DNA of 46,093 bases from Planctomycetota bacterium (GTDB lineage Bacteria; Planctomycetota; OFTM77). Numbering within the stretch: position 1 is the stretch's first letter; every line of letters starts with the position of its first letter. Of this stretch, positions 1 through 8,724 are shown one piece after another. A program made the translations under genes and the position numbers. The stretch spans positions 1 through 46,093 of the forward strand of contig JAJDCO010000049.1 of the NCBI GenBank assembly GCA_029260795.1, read 5' to 3'. The notes below the pieces were generated by a model. The model had not been told where the DNA came from and did no database searches. It saw only the letters and a program-made list of their open reading frames with translations.

Positions 1-161
1 ACGGCGGGATGCTCCTTGGCCGTTCGAACGTGGGTGCCGCTTGCTGCGCGGCGCGGTTCCTTGGGCTTCATGGACACTTGGGCGTTGGCCGCGATGTGCT
101 GACGGCGGGATGCTCCTTGGCCGTTCGAACGCTGGTGCCGCTTGCTTCGCGGCGCGGTTCC
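1..161. repeat. Tandem direct repeat, two ~60-bp copies
   Basis: Positions 1-60 and 102-161 are nearly identical, with only about three differences over 60 bases, and are separated by 41 unrelated bases, giving a 101-bp period. Each copy contains GTTCGAAC near its middle and the core GGTGCCGCTTGCTNCGC followed by GCGCGGTTCC. The same 17-base core recurs twice near 19 kb. The block may continue left of the window. It precedes the imuA promoter and looks non-coding; open frames across it are not protein-like. Confidence 0.8.
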
Positions 162-198
162 ATGGGCGCGATGCCCTTTTCGGGGGTTCAGTCGCGAG

Positions 199-228
199 TT
201 GATTCTGGCAGATGTTAGGTATATGTTC
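199..228 (+). promoter_or_regulatory. Candidate imuA promoter with LexA-like direct repeat
   Basis: TTGATT (199-204), a 17-base spacer and TATGTT (222-227) form a plausible sigma70-type promoter. Overlapping the -10 is GTTA (214-217), seven bases, GTTC (225-228). This is one mismatch from the GTTC-N7-GTTC site bound by alphaproteobacterial-type LexA. imuA-imuB-dnaE2 cassettes are usually LexA-controlled, so a repressor site over the -10 makes sense. The LexA specificity of this organism is unknown, so the assignment is tentative. Confidence 0.35.
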
Positions 229-270
229 AGTCCAGCGGTCGGGGGCTCTGCTGAGCCCGGAGACGAGGCC

Positions 271-1113
271 ATGCCTCTCGAGATACCCAGCACACCGCCC
301 CGGGAAGGGGCCGTCTCTTCTTCCTCTTCCTCGCCTTCTTCCGATCTCATCGCCTTGCGTTCGACGTGGACAGGACGCTTCTCGCGTCAGATCCGGACCG
401 CTTCCGAGCTCATGGTCGCGAGTGGAGATCAGACTTCCTCGTCGTGGGCGACGGGCGTGGAGGCCTTCGACGAGTTGATCGGGGGCGGCCTGCCGCGCGG
501 CACGCTGGTCGAGCTGATCGGTCGGCGCTCGAGCGGGCGTTGGGCGATGGTGCTCTCGGCCTTGGCGGCGGCGACGGCCGGAGGCGAGGCGGCGCTGCTC
601 GTCGATCTGGGTGAGCAGCTCGATCCGCAGCTCGCCGAAGCGGCCGGCATCGACCTGAGTCGCCTGCTGTGGACGAGCCCGCGCTGGCTCGGCGATGCCC
701 TGATGTGCGCCGAGCTGGGGATCACGGCGGGCTTCCCGTTGGTCGTGCTCGATCTCGGCCTGCCGCCGGTCCGGGGTCGTCGAGTCTCGCCCGGCGCCTG
801 GCTGCGCCTCGCCCGCACGGCGTCGACACACGGGACGGCGTTGCTGTTGGCGAGCCCGTATCGCTCCAGCGGGCCCGCGGCCGAGTGGGTCGTGACGGCT
901 CAGCACGCGAGACCGCTTTGGCAAGGGACGGGGCGCGGACCTCGGTTGCTGACGGGGCTTCAGGGGCAGTTCGAGCTGACGCGTCAACGTGGGCGTCCGC
1001 GAGCGCTCACGAAGACGAGCGTGACGTGGACGGTGGCCGAGCGTCTGGAGACGGTCGCCGAGCCGGCCGTGGCGCCGGTGGCGCGGCCGGCGGTCGCTCC
1101 TCGTCGCGCCTGA
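271..1113 (+). CDS. imuA: ImuA, RecA-like accessory protein of the mutasome
   Basis: Small RecA-fold protein (280 residues) that works with ImuB and the error-prone polymerase DnaE2 in damage-induced translesion synthesis. The segment GGGLPRGTLVELIG, followed by RRSSGRW, aligns with the RecA/ImuA core around Walker A. The lysine and Ser/Thr of a working P-loop are replaced by Arg and Trp, so ATP binding is doubtful. A Walker-B-like hydrophobic strand (FPLVVLDLGL) follows. The frame is open from 142, but ATG 271 is preferred: GGAGACGAGG lies just upstream, and the candidate promoter/LexA site at 199-228 would otherwise be inside the gene. The first ~30 residues are a Ser/Pro-rich tail. The stop is 60 bp before the imuB ATG, in the same operon. 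Family assignment rests on both the core sequence and the gene order. Confidence 0.85.
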   Translation: MPLEIPSTPPREGAVSSSSSSPSSDLIALRSTWTGRFSRQIRTASELMVASGDQTSSSWATGVEAFDELIGGGLPRGTLVELIGRRSSGRWAMVLSALAAATAGGEAALLVDLGEQLDPQLAEAAGIDLSRLLWTSPRWLGDALMCAELGITAGFPLVVLDLGLPPVRGRRVSPGAWLRLARTASTHGTALLLASPYRSSGPAAEWVVTAQHARPLWQGTGRGPRLLTGLQGQFELTRQRGRPRALTKTSVTWTVAERLETVAEPAVAPVARPAVAPRRA

Positions 1114-1173
1114 CGCCCGGTGGCTTCTTCTTCGCTCGTGCTGCCCCTTCGACCGTGGAGCTTCGTGTCGACC

Positions 1174-2736
1174 ATGCGGATCGCTTGTCTCCTCGCCCCA
1201 CTCTTTTCCCTCGCCGCGCGTCTGCGCAGCGAGCCGGCTCTGATGCGTGAGCCGGTCGTGATCTTCGAGGGAGAAGGGCAGATGGCGCGCGTCGTGGCGG
1301 CGGCTCGTCCCGCGCGGCAGGCGGGCGTTCAAGCGGGGATGTCGTTGCCGCAGGCGCGCGGCCTCTTGCCGAAGCTGATCGCGCGCGGTCGCGATTCCGA
1401 GTGCGAGCGCGCCGCCCAATCGGCCTTGCAGGAAGCGGCCGAGACGCTCTCGCCGCATGTCGAAGACGCCGAGCCGGGCTGCGTCTATCTCGACGTCAGC
1501 GGTCTCGATCGACTCTTTCCGGGACCGGCCGGCGAGTCGGACGTCGGTCGAGCCGCCTTGTCGGCGGCGGCGGCCCAGGGCTTGGCGGCCCGCGTCGGGA
1601 TCGCGGCGAGCAAGCTGGCGGCGCGGTTGGCCGCGCGCACGCCTCCGTCGCCTCGCATCGTGCTTCCGGGGGAAGAGCGCGCGTTCCTGGCTCCGCTGCC
1701 GCTCGAGCGCATGGATCCGCCGGCGGCGCTCTTGGACACTCTGTCGAGCTGGGGTATTCGCACGCTCGGCGAGCTGGCTCGGCTGCCGGTGAAGAAGGTC
1801 ACGACGCGGCTCGGCGAGGAAGGGCAGCGGCTGCACGAAGCGGCGCGCGGCGTCGATCGTGAGATCCTCGTCCCGCGGCGAGAGGAGCCGATCTATCGCG
1901 AAGGGTTGGTGCTCGAGTGGCCACTCGTCACGCTCGAGCCGTTCTTGTACTACGCCGAGAGCGCGCTGGAGCGACTGGTGCGACGGCTCGAGAGTCGGGG
2001 GCTCGGTTGTCGGCGCTTGCGGCTCTCGCTGCAGCTCGAGCCCGAAGGCTTCGAGGAGCGCTCGCTCGAGCTGCCGGTGGCGACCGGGGAGGTGAAGACG
2101 CTGTGCACGTTGGTGCGGCTTCATCTCGAGGAGCAACCGCCGCGGGCGCCCTTGGTCGGGTTCACCTTCACCGCGGATCCCGATCGACCGCGCACGGCGC
2201 AGCTCTCGTTGTTCGGTCCCGCCGAGCTGTCGCCGGACCGTGTCGCCACGACGCTGGCCCGATTGGCGACGCGGCTTGGGCCCGGGCGTCTCGGGTCGCC
2301 GCGCCCCGAAGACGGGCATCGTCCCGAGCGCGGCCAACGAGCCGACTTCGCGCCGCCGCCCGCACCCGACTTTCGTCCGGCGCCGCGCCGCGGCCGCGGC
2401 CTGCTCGGGATGCGTGTGCTGCGTCCGGCCTTACCGCTCGAGGTGATCGTCGAGGGCGAGGGCGATCCGAGCGCGCGCTGGGAGCTGGTGTCGCTGCGGA
2501 CGCTGGTGCCCGGTGAGGCGGGGACGGGTGAGAGCGGCGAGCGTCCCGCGCGTCGCCCGCAGATCGAGGGGGCGGTGCGCGTCGCGTCGGGGCCGTGGCG
2601 CTTGGAGGAGCGTTGGTGGGGGAGCGAAGCCTTGGAGCGCGATTACTGGGACGTCGAGCTGTCGAGCGGGGTGCTCGCCCGCATCTACCGCGACGGAACG
2701 AATGGAGAGTGGTTCGCCGATGGCCTCTACGACTGA
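1174..2736 (+). CDS. imuB: ImuB, catalytically inactive Y-family polymerase homologue
   Basis: Adaptor of the ImuA-ImuB-DnaE2 mutasome (521 residues). It has a Y-family polymerase fold but no polymerase activity, and links DnaE2 to the beta clamp. The N-terminus MRIACLLAPLFSLAARLR replaces the acidic DxD-type metal motif of DinB, as expected for ImuB. A helix-hairpin-helix region (WGIRTLGELARLP) follows, then the little-finger domain. QLSLF at residues 343-347 is a good clamp-binding motif. The end, WFADGLYD, is the family-typical C-terminus. An in-frame GTG at 1120 would add 18 residues, but family members begin at the MRIACLL position, so ATG 1174 is chosen (GTGGAG 13 bases upstream). The last 17 bases overlap dnaE2, indicating translational coupling. 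Confidence 0.93.
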   Translation: MRIACLLAPLFSLAARLRSEPALMREPVVIFEGEGQMARVVAAARPARQAGVQAGMSLPQARGLLPKLIARGRDSECERAAQSALQEAAETLSPHVEDAEPGCVYLDVSGLDRLFPGPAGESDVGRAALSAAAAQGLAARVGIAASKLAARLAARTPPSPRIVLPGEERAFLAPLPLERMDPPAALLDTLSSWGIRTLGELARLPVKKVTTRLGEEGQRLHEAARGVDREILVPRREEPIYREGLVLEWPLVTLEPFLYYAESALERLVRRLESRGLGCRRLRLSLQLEPEGFEERSLELPVATGEVKTLCTLVRLHLEEQPPRAPLVGFTFTADPDRPRTAQLSLFGPAELSPDRVATTLARLATRLGPGRLGSPRPEDGHRPERGQRADFAPPPAPDFRPAPRRGRGLLGMRVLRPALPLEVIVEGEGDPSARWELVSLRTLVPGEAGTGESGERPARRPQIEGAVRVASGPWRLEERWWGSEALERDYWDVELSSGVLARIYRDGTNGEWFADGLYD

Positions 2737-5700
2737 TCCCCACCGCGCCTCACCCGAGACCGGAAGCACCGCGGCCCTCGCTCGCGACATCGCGAACTCG
2801 CCGTCGGGCCGTCGCTTCTCGCCCGGTGCCGAGAAGGAGAAGCAGCGACAGCGCGATTGGAAGCGACTGCCCGGCCGCTCGCGTCGACCGGCTTACGTCG
2901 AGCTGCGCACGGCGTCGGCGTTCTCGTTCCTCGAAGGTGCCTCGGATCCCGAGGACCTCATCGAGCGGGCGGCCGAGCTGGAGATCCCGGCGATTGCGCT
3001 CGTCGATCGCAACGGGGTCTACGGGGCGCCGCGGCTGCACAAGGCGGCCGTCGCGGCTGGGCTGCGCGCGCTCGTCGGCGCCGAGGTGGTGCTCGAGGAG
3101 CCGACCCCGCGCGAGCCGCAGAGCCGCCGGAAGAAATCGAAGTCGAAGGCGGGCGAGTCTCGGCGCTCGTCCCCGGGAGCACCGCTTCGCTTGACCCTGC
3201 TGGTCGAGAATCAGACCGGCTACCGCAATCTTTGCCGCTTGCTCACCCTGGCCGCGCGATGGCGGCCGAAGGGCGACGCGCGAGCGACCTGGAACCACAT
3301 CGCCGCGCACGCCGAAGGGCTGCACTGCTTGACGGGTGGCGACGACGGACCGCTCGCCGGGGCCTTGCGGCGGGGCGGGCTGGCCGGAGCGCGCCGGGTG
3401 CTCGATCGATTGGAGTCGCTCTTCGGCAAGCGGGTGCACCTCGAGCTGCAGCGTCATCATCGGCGCGATCAGGAGCATCGCAATCGGGCCGTGATCGAGC
3501 TGGCGCGCGAGCGGCAGGCGTCGCTGCTCGCGACCAACGGCGTGCGCTACGCGGGACGCAAGGATCGAGAGCTCTTCGACGTGCTCACGTGCATCCGCGA
3601 AGGTGTGCGGCTCGATGGTGCCGGGCACCGGCTCGACATCAATCGCGAGCGACGCCTCAAGAGCGCGGCCGAGATGGCCGAGATCTTCGCCGACGTGCCC
3701 CGAGCGTTGCACGGCACCGTCGAGCTCGCCGAGCGCCTCGAGTTCACGCTCGCCGACCTGGGCTATCGCTTCCCGGACTACCCGCTGCCGCCGGACGAGA
3801 CGACGAGCTCGTTCCTGCGGCGGATCACTTGGAACGAGGCGCGGGCGCGCTTCCGTCCGCTGACGGCCAAGGCGCAGGCGCAGCTCGAGAAGGAGCTGGG
3901 TGTCATCGAGCAGCTCGGCCTCGCCGGCTACTTCTTGATCGTCTGGGACCTCATCCAGTTCTGCAAGCGCGAGGGTATCTTGGTGCAAGGGCGCGGCTCG
4001 GCGGCAAACAGCGCCGTTTGCTATGCGCTCTCGATCACGGCCATCGACCCGGTGAAGATGGGCCTGCTCTTCGAGCGGTTTCTGTCCGAGGAGCGCGGTG
4101 AGTGGCCGGACATCGATCTCGATCTGCCCTCGGGCGATCAGCGCGAGAAGGTGATCCAGTACGTCTACCAGCGCTACGGTCCGCACGGCGCGGCGATGAC
4201 GGCGAACGTGATCACCTACCGCGAGCGCTCGGCCGCGCGTGAGGTGGCCAAGGTGCTCGGCTACTCGCCGGAGCAGGTTGATCGGCTGTCGCGGGCGCTG
4301 TCGCGGCGGAGTGGATGGGAGCAGGACAACCCGAGCGACGACGTCGTTGCGGGCATCGTCGAGGCGGGCCTCGATCCGGAGGATCCGCGCGTCGATCACT
4401 TCGGCCGCTTGTGGCAGCGCATCCAGAACCGGCCGCGGCATCTCGGGCAGCACTCGGGCGGCATGGTGATGGCCGCGGGACGCCTCGACGAGGTCGTCCC
4501 GCTCGAGCCGGCGTCGATGCCGGGGCGCGTCGTCGTGCAGTGGGACAAGGACGACTGCGCCGATCTCGGCATCATCAAGGTCGATCTCTTGGGGCTCGGC
4601 ATGCTGGCCGCGCTCGAGGAGGCGGTGCCGCTGATCCGCGCGAAGGAGCGCGTGCATCTCGATCTCGCGCATCTGCCGCCCGACGATCCGAAGACCTATC
4701 GCATGATCCGGGCCGCGGACACGGTCGGCGTGTTCCAGATCGAGAGCCGCGCGCAGATGGCGTCGCTCCCGCGCAACTCGCCCGAGCGCTTCTACGATCT
4801 CGTGGTGCAGGTGGCGATCATTCGTCCGGGCCCGATCGTGGGCGGCATGGTGCATCCGTTCTTCGAGCGGCGCCGCGGCCGCGCGCCCGTGGAGTATCCG
4901 CACCCGAGCCTCGCGCCGATCCTCGAGCGCACGCTCGGTGTCCCCTTGTTCCAGGAGCAGATCCTGCGCGTGGCGATGGTGGCGGCGGGCTTCACCGGTG
5001 GCGAGGCCGAGGAGCTGCGCCGGGCCATGGGCTTCAAGCGCTCGGTCGAGCGGATGGAGGTCATCGAGCGGCGGCTGCGAGAAGGCATGGAGGAGCGTGG
5101 CATCGTCGGCGCGGCTCAGGAGGCGATCGTGAAGTCGATCACTTCGTTCGCGCTGTACGGCTTCCCCGAGTCGCACGCGGCCAGCTTCGCGCTGATCGCC
5201 TACGCGAGCGCTTACCTCAAGGCACATCATCCCGCCGCGTTCTTCGTCTCGCTGCTCAATGCTTGGCCGATGGGCTTCTATCATCCTTCGACGCTGATCC
5301 AGGACGCGCGCCGCCACGGCATCGAGGCGCGACCGATCTGCGTGCAGCATTCGGGGTGGAGGTGTCGGTGGGAGGAGGGCGCGATCCGGGTCGGCCTGCG
5401 CTTCGTGCGTGGGCTGCGGCAGGAGTCGGGGGAAGCGATCGAGACCGAGCAGTCGCGGGCGCCGTTCCGGGAGGCCGAGGAGCTCGCCCGCCGCGCCGAT
5501 CTGCGAGGCGACGAGCTCGAAGCTCTCGCCCGCGTGGGCGCGCTGGCCGGGCTGGGGCTGTCGCGTCGTGAAGCGCTCTGGCAGGTGGCCGAGGTCGGCC
5601 GCGAGCCCGGTCCGCTGTATGAAGGCAAGGGGCGTCGCGAGCGCTCGCCACTGAAGGAGATGTCATCGGTCGAGGAGACCCTTGCCGATTACCAAGAAGG

Positions 5701-6076
5701 TCAGCTCACGACGGGGAGCCACCTCATGGCCCACGTTCGCAGCCGCCTCGCCCGACAAGGCGTGATCCCTCTCGCCGAGATCACGCCTCGCATCGCCGGA
5801 CGGAACGTGCGCATGGCGGGCGCCGTGATCGTTCGCCAGCGACCGGGGACAGCCAAGGGCTTCTTGTTTCTGACGCTCGAGGACGAGACCGGCATGGCCC
5901 AGGCGATCGTGCGCCCGCAGCTCCTGGAGCAGTACCGCGGGCTGATCCATGGCCATCCGGGGTTGGTCGTGGAAGGGAGAGTCCAGCAGCTCGACGGCTC
6001 GGTCTCACTGAAAGCCGAGCGCTTCTGGGCACTCGAGGACTTCACGACTCGGCTTCCGAGCCACGACTACCATTGA
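2720..6076 (+). CDS. dnaE2: DnaE2 (ImuC) error-prone DNA polymerase III alpha subunit
   Basis: C-family polymerase (1118 residues) that carries out mutagenic lesion bypass with ImuA and ImuB. The PHP domain begins near residue 57 (SFLEGASDPEDLIERAAEL). The catalytic core carries GRGSAANSAVCYALS and PDIDLDLP, with D466 and D468 corresponding to the E. coli DnaE metal-binding aspartates; the third, D622, is in KVDLLGL. HLGQHSGGMVM and YGFPESHAASF are DnaE2-type signatures. A C-terminal OB fold (about 1010-1090, VRMAGAVIVRQRPGTAKGFL) and the short tail SHDYH complete it. It lacks the long C-terminal tau-binding extension of replicative DnaE. ATG 2720 lies inside the end of imuB, with GGAGAGTGG upstream. 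About 40 residues of variable, charged sequence precede the PHP domain. Confidence 0.96.
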   Translation: MASTTDPHRASPETGSTAALARDIANSPSGRRFSPGAEKEKQRQRDWKRLPGRSRRPAYVELRTASAFSFLEGASDPEDLIERAAELEIPAIALVDRNGVYGAPRLHKAAVAAGLRALVGAEVVLEEPTPREPQSRRKKSKSKAGESRRSSPGAPLRLTLLVENQTGYRNLCRLLTLAARWRPKGDARATWNHIAAHAEGLHCLTGGDDGPLAGALRRGGLAGARRVLDRLESLFGKRVHLELQRHHRRDQEHRNRAVIELARERQASLLATNGVRYAGRKDRELFDVLTCIREGVRLDGAGHRLDINRERRLKSAAEMAEIFADVPRALHGTVELAERLEFTLADLGYRFPDYPLPPDETTSSFLRRITWNEARARFRPLTAKAQAQLEKELGVIEQLGLAGYFLIVWDLIQFCKREGILVQGRGSAANSAVCYALSITAIDPVKMGLLFERFLSEERGEWPDIDLDLPSGDQREKVIQYVYQRYGPHGAAMTANVITYRERSAAREVAKVLGYSPEQVDRLSRALSRRSGWEQDNPSDDVVAGIVEAGLDPEDPRVDHFGRLWQRIQNRPRHLGQHSGGMVMAAGRLDEVVPLEPASMPGRVVVQWDKDDCADLGIIKVDLLGLGMLAALEEAVPLIRAKERVHLDLAHLPPDDPKTYRMIRAADTVGVFQIESRAQMASLPRNSPERFYDLVVQVAIIRPGPIVGGMVHPFFERRRGRAPVEYPHPSLAPILERTLGVPLFQEQILRVAMVAAGFTGGEAEELRRAMGFKRSVERMEVIERRLREGMEERGIVGAAQEAIVKSITSFALYGFPESHAASFALIAYASAYLKAHHPAAFFVSLLNAWPMGFYHPSTLIQDARRHGIEARPICVQHSGWRCRWEEGAIRVGLRFVRGLRQESGEAIETEQSRAPFREAEELARRADLRGDELEALARVGALAGLGLSRREALWQVAEVGREPGPLYEGKGRRERSPLKEMSSVEETLADYQEGQLTTGSHLMAHVRSRLARQGVIPLAEITPRIAGRNVRMAGAVIVRQRPGTAKGFLFLTLEDETGMAQAIVRPQLLEQYRGLIHGHPGLVVEGRVQQLDGSVSLKAERFWALEDFTTRLPSHDYH

Positions 6077-6200
6077 GAGGGGAAGGCACCACTGAGATCG
6101 CGCAGAAGCCCCGCGGAAAAGTTCGGTTCGGTCGCCGCCCGAAGCCCGCTTCTCGGATCGTTGCTTCTTCCACCTTCCACCCAAGACTGGAGCTCGTTCG

Positions 6201-6665
6201 ATGCGCATGAACGCCGCCGATGCCCGCAAGTACCCTCGCTTCGCCCGCTACGTCCGCAACAGCATGCCGACCGTCGCCAAGGTGGGCATCATCGCGCGCA
6301 ACATGAAGAAGTTCGGCAGCCTGGACAATGCGAACCTCGAGGCGGCCCTGAAGTGGGGAAGCGACCCCTTGGTCGTCATCAAGCCACTGCCAGCGAACGC
6401 CTGCGGTGTCGGTGGTGCTTCGAATGGCTGCTTCCGCTCTGCCAACCCCAAGCAGATCGAGATCGACAAGAGCCGCGTCGAGGAGTTCGAGAATCGTCTG
6501 GCCGCCTCGAAGGACAAGAACTCGAGCGGCCGCAGTGTCTACATCGTCGGGACGACGTTGCTCCACGAGATGTGCCACTGGGGCAATCAGAAGGCGGGCA
6601 CGGCCGAGCCCAAGGACCTCGGCACGCAGTTCGAAATCAAGACCTACGGCCGCAACACCGGTTGA
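6201..6665 (+). CDS. Small zincin-like metallopeptidase, Tox-MPTase3-like
   Basis: A 154-residue protein with no signal peptide or membrane segment. HEMCH at residues 122-126, followed by WGNQKAG and E145 in FEIKTYG, fits an HExxH...E zinc site. The arrangement LLHEMCHWGN...FE...YG resembles the metallopeptidase toxin 3 (PF15639) group, usually found as C-terminal domains of polymorphic toxins or as short stand-alone proteins. That resemblance is from memory of the family and is not verified. The N-terminus is basic (KYPRFARYVR, RNMKK). The gene is monocistronic, 124 bp after dnaE2 and convergent with the AlkD-type gene. No obvious immunity gene adjoins it. The start has GGAG 11 bases upstream; a second ATG follows two codons later. 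It could instead be a housekeeping zincin of unknown substrate. Confidence 0.65.
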   Translation: MRMNAADARKYPRFARYVRNSMPTVAKVGIIARNMKKFGSLDNANLEAALKWGSDPLVVIKPLPANACGVGGASNGCFRSANPKQIEIDKSRVEEFENRLAASKDKNSSGRSVYIVGTTLLHEMCHWGNQKAGTAEPKDLGTQFEIKTYGRNTG

Positions 6666-6689
6666 GCGCTCGCTGGTTGGAAGTCAGGC

Positions 6690-7415
6690 CTACTTCTTCT
6701 TCTTCTTCTTGCCGAACGCACTGCGGCCTTTTCGAATGTACTCGGCCGCATCGGGCGTCTTGCAGTTGGTCTCACCGTGATCGACCTCGACGGTCCCGAT
6801 GCGCTTGGCTGCGGCGAGGGCGCGCTTCTCGAGCTTCGGGCATCCGAGGCCGATCGAGATGAGCGCGCCGTTCATCGAGTAGCGTGTCCGGTTCGGGGCG
6901 CGATGAATCTCTTTCTCGATGCGATCGACGTATTCCCCGATGGCCTCGTCACCCAGAGGACGCTCCTCGCCCTCGAGCCTGGCGAGGCTGGCGACGACGC
7001 TCCAGCCGGCGGTGGAGGTGAGCTCGGAGCGCGACTTCGTCCACTTCGCCGCGCGCGCTGCAGCGCCTTTGTGGCGGGCAGCGAGGTTGGAGAGCTGTCC
7101 GGCGAGGACGTGGTTGTCGACACTCTTGGCCCAGGCATCGAGCTGCGTGGTCTTCATCGCGCTTGGGTCGGCGATCATCATCGCCAGCACGCGGGCGTCG
7201 TGATTGCCGCTGTCCCAGAGCCCTTCGGCGAGCGCCTGGTCGACCTTGATCTGCTTCTTGAGCTTGCCCAAGTTGGCGAAGCTCACGCCAAACTGCTCAC
7301 CGGTCACGCCGTGCCGCGTGAAGGTCTTGCGGTTCTGAGCGGTCCCCAGTGATTTCAGCTCGCGGAGCGTCTTGGTGAGGGTCCACTGAGCTGCCGTCGT
7401 TCCGGCCCGTGCCAT
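6690..7415 (-). CDS. DNA alkylation repair protein, AlkD-like HEAT-repeat glycosylase
   Basis: A 241-residue protein of the AlkC/AlkD superfamily (PF08713), which removes bulky or positively charged alkylated bases using an all-helical HEAT-like fold. Family-typical segments include ELKSLGTAQNRKTFTRHG, FGVSFANLGKLKKQIKVD and LWDSGNHDARVLAMMIADP. The C-terminus is a lysine run after SAFG, common in this subgroup. The open frame extends upstream to 7586, but ATG 7415 is chosen because GAGGTATTCGAG precedes it and the homologous region begins directly after it. It lies 106 bp downstream of ilvE on the same strand and may be read with it. It converges on the zincin gene with a 24-bp gap and no clear terminator. 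Confidence 0.85.
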   Translation of the reverse strand: MARAGTTAAQWTLTKTLRELKSLGTAQNRKTFTRHGVTGEQFGVSFANLGKLKKQIKVDQALAEGLWDSGNHDARVLAMMIADPSAMKTTQLDAWAKSVDNHVLAGQLSNLAARHKGAAARAAKWTKSRSELTSTAGWSVVASLARLEGEERPLGDEAIGEYVDRIEKEIHRAPNRTRYSMNGALISIGLGCPKLEKRALAAAKRIGTVEVDHGETNCKTPDAAEYIRKGRSAFGKKKKKK

Positions 7416-7521
7416 CTCGAATACCTCGATCGTCGGTGGGAAGGGTTCACTGTACTGCGACGGCATCGTACCCACCTTGCGGAGGGAGATCACGTCGCTT
7501 CCGGCCGGAGGTTCGCCGGAG

Positions 7522-8448
7522 TCAGAGGGTGGTGGGATCCTGGAGCCAGCCATGAGTGTCTTCGGTGCGGCCATCGAACAGACCAAAGAACCGGTCCTGG
7601 ATCGCGTGGGTAATCGGGCCTCGCTTACCGTTGCCGACCGGCGTGCGATCCACGCTGCGGATGGGAGTGATCTCGGCCGCGGTTCCCGTCATGAAGATCT
7701 CGTCGGCGACGAGCAGCATCTCGCGCGGCAGGGATCTCTCGACCACGGGGATGCCGAGCTCTTGCGCCAGCGTCATCACCGACTCGCGCGTGATGCCGAG
7801 CAGGATCGAGTCGCCCCAGCCAGGCGTGTACAGAGTCCCTTCGTGCACGAGGAACAGATTCTCGCCCGATCCTTCACTCAACGTGCCGTCGCTCGTCATC
7901 GAGATGGCCTCGGCGTATCCATTCCGCTTCGCCTCGAGGCGAGCGAGCGCGTTGGCGATGTACTGGCCGCCAGCCTTGGCGAGGAGTGGAAGCGTGTTCG
8001 GAGCGAGCCGCTGCCAGGACGAGACGCACACGTCGACGCCGTCCACCAGAGCGCTGGCGCCCAGATACCGTCCCCATTCCATCGCGGCCACGATGACCTC
8101 GACCGGAGAGTCAGTTGGGTCGAGGCCCAAGGCTCCGTAGCCTCGAAACACCAAGGGGCGAACGTAGGCCGAAGGCAGCTCGTTCTCCCGGACGACTTGC
8201 GCACAGGCGGCGCTCAGCTCCTCCTCGGTGTAGCCGATCTCGATGCCGTGGATCTTGGCGGAGCGAAACAAGCGCTTGGTGTGGCAGTGCAAGCGAAAGA
8301 AGCGAGGGCCGTCCGGCGTCGAGTAGACGCGCACTCCCTCGAACACGGACGAGCCATAGTGCAGCGCATGTGACATCACGTGCACCTGGGCCTGCTCCCA
8401 GGGCACGATCTTCCCATTCTTGAAGATGAAGCGGCTCGCCTTGATCAT
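7522..8448 (-). CDS. ilvE: Branched-chain amino acid aminotransferase
   Basis: PLP-dependent class IV aminotransferase (308 residues) that interconverts Val, Leu and Ile with their 2-oxo acids using glutamate/2-oxoglutarate. The N-terminus WEQAQVHVMSHALHYGSSVF with FEGVRVY is the BCAT signature. K158, in LLAKAGGQYIANALAR, is the Schiff-base lysine. SEGSGENLFLV and ITRESVMTLAQELG are further BCAT motifs, and EIFMTGTAAEITPI is the C-terminal phosphate-binding segment. ATG 8448 is used because GGGAGAATCGA lies just upstream and the protein then starts MIKASRFIFKNGKIVPW, as in homologues; the frame is open 86 codons further up without similarity. There are no other branched-chain pathway genes nearby. 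Confidence 0.95.
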   Translation of the reverse strand: MIKASRFIFKNGKIVPWEQAQVHVMSHALHYGSSVFEGVRVYSTPDGPRFFRLHCHTKRLFRSAKIHGIEIGYTEEELSAACAQVVRENELPSAYVRPLVFRGYGALGLDPTDSPVEVIVAAMEWGRYLGASALVDGVDVCVSSWQRLAPNTLPLLAKAGGQYIANALARLEAKRNGYAEAISMTSDGTLSEGSGENLFLVHEGTLYTPGWGDSILLGITRESVMTLAQELGIPVVERSLPREMLLVADEIFMTGTAAEITPIRSVDRTPVGNGKRGPITHAIQDRFFGLFDGRTEDTHGWLQDPTTL

Positions 8449-8724
8449 TCGATTCTCCCATGAGTCGCCCGGTAGCGGCTCCGAGGGGCTGTCCGGTCCT
8501 CGGAAGGGCAAGAGACTATCAAAGCGAGAGCGTTCGGCGAGGCCCTGTCTCCTGAACCGGTGAGAGACGGGATGAACTCCGGAGCCTCGATGCCATCCCC
8601 GGGGACCGAGAGCGTCCCGCCCGCCGCGGCTTTGGCGCCAGCTCCGGTTCGCCTGGACGATTTCCGCAAGTCCGAGAGACGTTGTCGCTTCACCGCGCGG
8701 ACGCACTCCGACATGGTGGTGACC

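Noticed and set aside
123..130. GTTCGAAC in the left repeat as a tRNA T-loop
   Set aside because: No cloverleaf, acceptor stem or anticodon arm can be built around it; no tRNA, rRNA or CRISPR array was found anywhere in the window.
142..270. Longer imuA beginning at 142
   Set aside because: The extension is derived from the direct repeat and promoter region, lacks family similarity, and would swallow the likely regulatory site.
2750..5350. 866-codon minus-strand open frame
   Set aside because: Antisense to dnaE2, with composition typical of shadow frames and no recognisable motif.
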